Shown: positions 60,674 through 64,000 of the stretch, one piece after another | Numbering within the stretch: the first letter of the stretch is position 1 | Layout: the number at the start of each line of letters is the position of its first letter | Source: Flavobacterium degerlachei | GTDB taxonomy: Bacteria > Bacteroidota > Bacteroidia > Flavobacteriales > Flavobacteriaceae | Length of the DNA: 64,000 nucleotides | Direction of reading: 5' to 3' | NCBI RefSeq assembly: GCF_900106645.1 | Contig: NZ_FNMV01000010.1 | Coordinates: 62,001 to 126,000 of the forward strand | Made by a program: the position numbers and the translations under genes | Notes under the pieces: generated by a model | What the model was told of the DNA's origin: nothing | The model's database searches: none | The model's input: only the letters and a program-made list of their open reading frames with translations

Positions 60674-62161
60674 ATGACCGTTAAAGAATCTCCAACTCAG
60701 TTAGAACAATATTTTCAACAGTTTCGTAAGAATATCATAGGAATAGATCAAAATTTCGTTTCTCCTTATGGAGATCAAAAAATTATCTATACTGACTGGA
60801 CAGCCAGTGGTAGGCTCTATCGCCCTATAGAGGAAAAATTGATGAATGAATTTGGACCTTTTGTGGCTAATACACATACCGAAACGACTATTTCCGGTAC
60901 TGCCATGACTAAGGCATATCATAAGGCGAGACATATTATCAAGCATCATGTAAATGCAGATGTAAATGATATCCTAATTACTGATGGAACAGGAATGACC
61001 GGTGTAGTCAATAAGTTCCAACGTATTTTAGGATTAAAAGTACCAGAAAATCTTAAAGACTTTATTACTATTCCAGCTGAAAAAAGACCAATCGTTTTTA
61101 TTTCGCACATGGAGCATCATTCAAACCAAACTTCTTGGTTAGAAACGATTGCTGACGTTGAGGTTATACCTTCTACTGAAGATGGCTTATTCAGCATCGA
61201 AAATCTTAAGATAGTTTTGGAAAAGTATAAAGACAGGACTTTCAAGATTGCATCAATTACCTCTTGTTCTAATGTAACAGGTATTAAAACGCCGTACCAT
61301 GAAGCCGCAAAAATAATGCATCAACACAACGGACTTTGTTTTGTTGATTTTGCTTGTTCTGGTCCTTATGTAGAAATAGATATGCATCCTGAAGATCCGG
61401 AAAGTTATTTGGACGCCATTTTCTTTTCGCCTCATAAATTCCTTGGCGGACCAGGAACTCCTGGTGTATTGGTTTTTAATAAAAAATTATATCAAAATTT
61501 AGTTCCAGATAATCCAGGTGGAGGAACCGTTTCTTGGACAAATCCTTGGGGCGAACATAAATTCATTGATAACATTGAAGATAGAGAAGATGGTGGAACA
61601 CCGGGTTTCCTGCAGGTTATTAAAACTGCACTTGTTATTCAGTTAAAAGAAAAAATGGGAATTGAAAACATCCTAAAACGAGAACATGAAGTCGTTGATT
61701 ATGTTTTTGCAGAATTAGGTAATGTAGACAATATTAAGATTTTAGCAGGGCAACATCAAGATAGGCTAGGAGTAATTTCCTTTTATGTAGATGACTTGCA
61801 TTTTAATTTAGGCGTGAAATTATTGAACGATAAATTCGGAATCCAAACCCGTGGAGGTTGTAGTTGTGCCGGTACTTACGGGCATTTTTTACTACATGTG
61901 GATCAAGAAACTTCGCATAAATTGATAGATGAAATTACCTTGGGTGATTTGATCAGAAAACCGGGTTGGATCAGAATGTCTATTCATCCTACAACGACCA
62001 CTGCTGAAATTGAATCTGTGTGTAATAGCATTAAAGCATTGGCCGAAAACCACAAAACTTGGGCTTTGGATTATGATTATAACAGAGATACTAATGAGTT
62101 TGTACATAAACAAGCACAGCCATTAGAGGATAAATTGGTAAATAACTGGTTTTCATTATAA
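60674..62161 (+). CDS. Class V aminotransferase-fold PLP enzyme (cysteine-desulfurase-like)
   Basis: A 495-residue cytosolic enzyme. The PLP lysine is Lys255 in FFSPHKFLGGPGTPG. Earlier residues include LITDGTGMTGVVNKF, EHHSNQTSWLET and FVDFACSGPYVEIDM with the cofactor-binding Asp. A Cys-containing TRGGCSCAGTYGHFLLHV near 395 resembles the substrate-Cys loop of desulfurases. The protein is about 90 residues longer than IscS/SufS, and that loop differs, so it may act on another amino acid or hydroxylated substrate. It is a single gene, convergent with selO. Confidence 0.88.
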   Translation: MTVKESPTQLEQYFQQFRKNIIGIDQNFVSPYGDQKIIYTDWTASGRLYRPIEEKLMNEFGPFVANTHTETTISGTAMTKAYHKARHIIKHHVNADVNDILITDGTGMTGVVNKFQRILGLKVPENLKDFITIPAEKRPIVFISHMEHHSNQTSWLETIADVEVIPSTEDGLFSIENLKIVLEKYKDRTFKIASITSCSNVTGIKTPYHEAAKIMHQHNGLCFVDFACSGPYVEIDMHPEDPESYLDAIFFSPHKFLGGPGTPGVLVFNKKLYQNLVPDNPGGGTVSWTNPWGEHKFIDNIEDREDGGTPGFLQVIKTALVIQLKEKMGIENILKREHEVVDYVFAELGNVDNIKILAGQHQDRLGVISFYVDDLHFNLGVKLLNDKFGIQTRGGCSCAGTYGHFLLHVDQETSHKLIDEITLGDLIRKPGWIRMSIHPTTTTAEIESVCNSIKALAENHKTWALDYDYNRDTNEFVHKQAQPLEDKLVNNWFSL

Positions 62162-62188
62162 TCGAAAGAGCTTCTAATAATAAATAAA

Positions 62189-62227
62189 TTCTATGTTGTC
62201 TGCTAAGAACTGCAAGACAACATAGAA
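62189..62227. terminator. Hairpin terminator overlapping the selO 3' end
   Basis: TTCTATGTTGTCT (62189-62201) and AGACAACATAGAA (62215-62227) form a perfect 13-bp stem. On the minus strand one arm encodes the S-M-L-S residues before the C-terminal CSS, and the loop carries TGC AGT TCT TAG. It most likely ends both convergent transcripts. Confidence 0.75.
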
Positions 62228-63768
62228 CTTCCAATTTTTTCTCTGGCCCAATCAGGTCGTTTGACAAACCATTTTTCAGATTGCGGTTGTTCCTGATATG
62301 GATTTTTTAATAAAAGATGTAATTCTTCTATTAACGAATAATCGTCTTTGTCAGCGGCTTCAATAGCTAATTGTGCCATGTAATTTCGTAAAACATATTT
62401 CGGGTTTACAGCATTCATTGCTACTTTTCTATCTTCATCAGTTTGTTCTTCCTGTCTCAAACGATTCAAATATTGGGTAAACCAATACAACCAAGTTTCT
62501 TTTAGCTGATCTTTAACTTCATTTATTTTATAGAAAGAATCAGCTATTAGTGAAAAAGCCTCTTCTTCAGATTGCACTTTCTTTATTTTACTTAAATTTC
62601 TAAAGAAAATAGTCATATCTGTTTCTGTCTGCTGCAAATTTTCGGTAAGTAAATGAATCAGTTGATTGTCATTTTCATCTTTGGTAACAAGACCTAATTT
62701 ACTGCGCATCATATTGGCATAATCGGCTTCATATTTACTCTGAAAACTATTTAAAATAGCTTCTAACGGAGCAGCCTCTTCAATCAATGGATATAATGCG
62801 TTGGCCAATTGGTATAGATTCCAAAGTACAATTTCGGGTTGGTTACCAAAACGATACCTGCAGTTTTCACGATCCGTTGTATTTGGGGTCCAGTCTGGAT
62901 TATAATCTTCTAACCAGCCGTAAGGTCCATAATCTATGGTAAGTCCAAGAATGGACATGTTATCAGTATTCATTACGCCGTGGACAAACCCTACACGTTG
63001 CCAGTGTACGACCATTTCAAGGTTTTTGTTTGCAACCTCTTGGAAGAACTGAATGTAGCTTTCTTTTCCTGTCACTTTTATTTCTGGGAAATGATATTTA
63101 ATGGTAAAATCAGCTAGTGATTTCAATGTTTTTAGGTCATTTTGCGAGGAAAAAAGTTCAAAATTCCCAAAACGTATAAAAGATGGTGCTACTCTGCAAA
63201 CCACGGCCCCTTTTTCATAATCGGGATGACCGTCATACATTACGTCACGTAATACCTGATCGCCTGTAAGTAGTAATGAAAGTGAGCGAGTAGTAGGAAC
63301 GCCTAAATGGAACATAGCTTCGCTGCATAAATGCTCCCGAATAGAAGAACGCAATACTGCCAGTCCATCTGCTCCACGAGAGTAGGGAGTAAGCCCAGCT
63401 CCCTTTAATTGTAAGGTATATGTTCGTTGATTGTTTTCAATTTCTGTCAGAATGATGGCTCTCCCATCGCCCAATTGTCCAGCCCAGTTGCCAAACTGAT
63501 GTCCGGCATAACTCATGGAATAAGGACGGGTATTGGGAAGCAATTCTTTTCCGGAAAATATATTTGTAAACTCTTCTGATTGAGCTTCTTCTTTAGTGAT
63601 ACCAAGTAATTCTAAAACTTCTTCCGTAACATGAATTAATTTAGGATCAGAAGGAATTCTGGGTTTAACATAGGAAAAACAAGCGTTTTTAACCTGACGC
63701 GTAACATTTGTTTCATTAGTATCTGCAGGAAGTTCCGTACTAAACCTATTGTTGATTTTTAAATTCAT
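62203..63768 (-). CDS. selO: SelO-type protein AMPylator (YdiU family)
   Basis: 521 residues, with ATG at 63768 chosen because TTG at 63789 lies inside the -7 box. The pseudokinase-fold signatures are visible: YAGHQFGNWAGQLGDGRAIIL, TPYSRGADGLAVLRSSIREHL and HGVMNTDNMSILGLTIDYGPY with the inverted metal site. The final residues are SMLSCSS, the family's C-terminal CSS; the Cys replaces the selenocysteine of animal SelO. SelO transfers AMP to protein Ser/Thr/Tyr and helps against oxidative stress. The length is a little above the 480-residue bacterial norm. Confidence 0.94.
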   Translation of the reverse strand: MNLKINNRFSTELPADTNETNVTRQVKNACFSYVKPRIPSDPKLIHVTEEVLELLGITKEEAQSEEFTNIFSGKELLPNTRPYSMSYAGHQFGNWAGQLGDGRAIILTEIENNQRTYTLQLKGAGLTPYSRGADGLAVLRSSIREHLCSEAMFHLGVPTTRSLSLLLTGDQVLRDVMYDGHPDYEKGAVVCRVAPSFIRFGNFELFSSQNDLKTLKSLADFTIKYHFPEIKVTGKESYIQFFQEVANKNLEMVVHWQRVGFVHGVMNTDNMSILGLTIDYGPYGWLEDYNPDWTPNTTDRENCRYRFGNQPEIVLWNLYQLANALYPLIEEAAPLEAILNSFQSKYEADYANMMRSKLGLVTKDENDNQLIHLLTENLQQTETDMTIFFRNLSKIKKVQSEEEAFSLIADSFYKINEVKDQLKETWLYWFTQYLNRLRQEEQTDEDRKVAMNAVNPKYVLRNYMAQLAIEAADKDDYSLIEELHLLLKNPYQEQPQSEKWFVKRPDWAREKIGSSMLSCSS

Positions 63769-63786
63769 TTTATAGTGTATTAGTAC

Positions 63787-63794
63787 CAAAATTA
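63787..63794 (-). promoter_or_regulatory. -7 box of selO
   Basis: TAATTTTG on the minus strand matches TAnnTTTG and lies 18 bases before ATG 63768. Its position rules out the upstream TTG as a start. Confidence 0.5.
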
Positions 63795-63843
63795 ATAAAA
63801 TATTTTGGTAACAGTAGTTAATTAAAACCCAATGTAGTTTGAT

Positions 63844-64000
63844 TTATTGGCGACGGTGTTTCCATCTTTTATGAGTCCAGAAGTAATACTCAGGGGCCTC
63901 ATAAATTTGATTTTCAACTTCCTTGATGAAGGCATGTGTAATTCCGAAATCGGGTACAGACCTAGGATCGTCGCTCAAAGGAATTAAAGTCGCTTCATAA
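63844..64000 (-). CDS. LpxL-type lipid A acyltransferase, 5' part beyond window edge
   Basis: Only the last 52 codons are visible, ending at TAA 63844-63846. The translation YEATLIPLSDDP ... HAFIKEVENQIYEAPEYYFW ... THKRWKHRRQ carries the C-terminal signature of the LpxL/HtrB acyltransferase family (I..aPE.Y.W.HrRwK.r). These inner-membrane enzymes add secondary acyl chains to lipid A. The catalytic HX4D/E lies outside the window. Confidence 0.88.
   Translation of the reverse strand, partial: YEATLIPLSDDPRSVPDFGITHAFIKEVENQIYEAPEYYFWTHKRWKHRRQ

Noticed and set aside
62189..62227. Hairpin next to the selO Cys codon as a bacterial SECIS element
   Set aside because: The codon is TGC, not TGA, and the stem surrounds rather than follows it; a terminator explains it better.

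Overview
The window looks like chromosomal DNA of a flavobacterium (Bacteroidota, most likely Flavobacterium or a close relative). The evidence is low GC content, weak Shine-Dalgarno signals, -7 boxes matching TAnnTTTG (perfect examples before uvrA, glmM, selO and others), a sigma/FecR/TonB-receptor locus, a fused alpha/beta E1 2-oxoacid dehydrogenase, many SPII lipoproteins and PAS-type histidine kinases. Two DUF3494 (ice-binding) lipoproteins suggest a cold or ice habitat. I see no rRNA, tRNA, CRISPR array, insertion sequence or prophage. Both edges cut a gene: a PAS histidine kinase on the left and an LpxL-type acyltransferase on the right.

Layout, mostly on the minus strand. 1-6.3 kb: the partial kinase, then an apparent four-gene ion/osmotic operon (APC permease, two MscS channels, CPA1 Na+/H+ antiporter). 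6.9-9.3 kb: DinB-like and NTF2-like proteins, then an Old Yellow Enzyme. 9.5-13.4 kb: an Ig-repeat ice-binding lipoprotein followed by an OmpA-family protein. 14-23.5 kb: a run of small stress and envelope genes: a HisKA-only coiled-coil protein, Lmo0937/YtxH/holin-type membrane proteins, a CsbD-like protein, an MlaEFD lipid-transport operon, a DUF2383 protein, a BrkB/YihY protein, Dps and several small membrane proteins. 23.8-26.2 kb: succinate-semialdehyde dehydrogenase and a second ice-binding lipoprotein. 26.4-30.8 kb: an AraC regulator, CHASE3 hybrid kinase and response regulator operon. 31-49.6 kb: housekeeping and envelope genes: an M23 peptidase, E1 dehydrogenase, an M1-like pseudopeptidase fused to a beta-barrel, LOG, UvrA, Fic, ClC, AlkD, two gamma-glutamyltransferases in tandem and ACP phosphodiesterase. 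49.7-52 kb: GlmM, DoxX, DUF1059. 52.5-59.4 kb: an ECF sigma/FecR/TonB-transducer locus divergent from a lipoprotein/metzincin/beta-barrel operon. 59.4-64 kb: a PhoD-like phosphatase, a class V PLP enzyme, SelO and the LpxL fragment.

The most interesting signal is a shared bipartite sequence. GTAGGG(A/T)AAA and GGTTGTCTTACTAT, with first bases exactly 19 nt apart, occur both before fecR (minus strand, 55941-55973) and before the divergent lipoprotein operon (plus strand, 56765-56797). I read this as the promoter of the ECF sigma factor encoded between them. It would tie a TonB-dependent transducer to a surface set made of an internally repeated lipoprotein, a lipoprotein metzincin with Asn at the usual third zinc-ligand position, and a small outer-membrane barrel. 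Also notable are two arrays of six 63-bp (21-residue, three-heptad) coiled-coil repeats in separate signalling genes, and an M1-like protein that lacks the zinc motif and is joined to an outer-membrane barrel.
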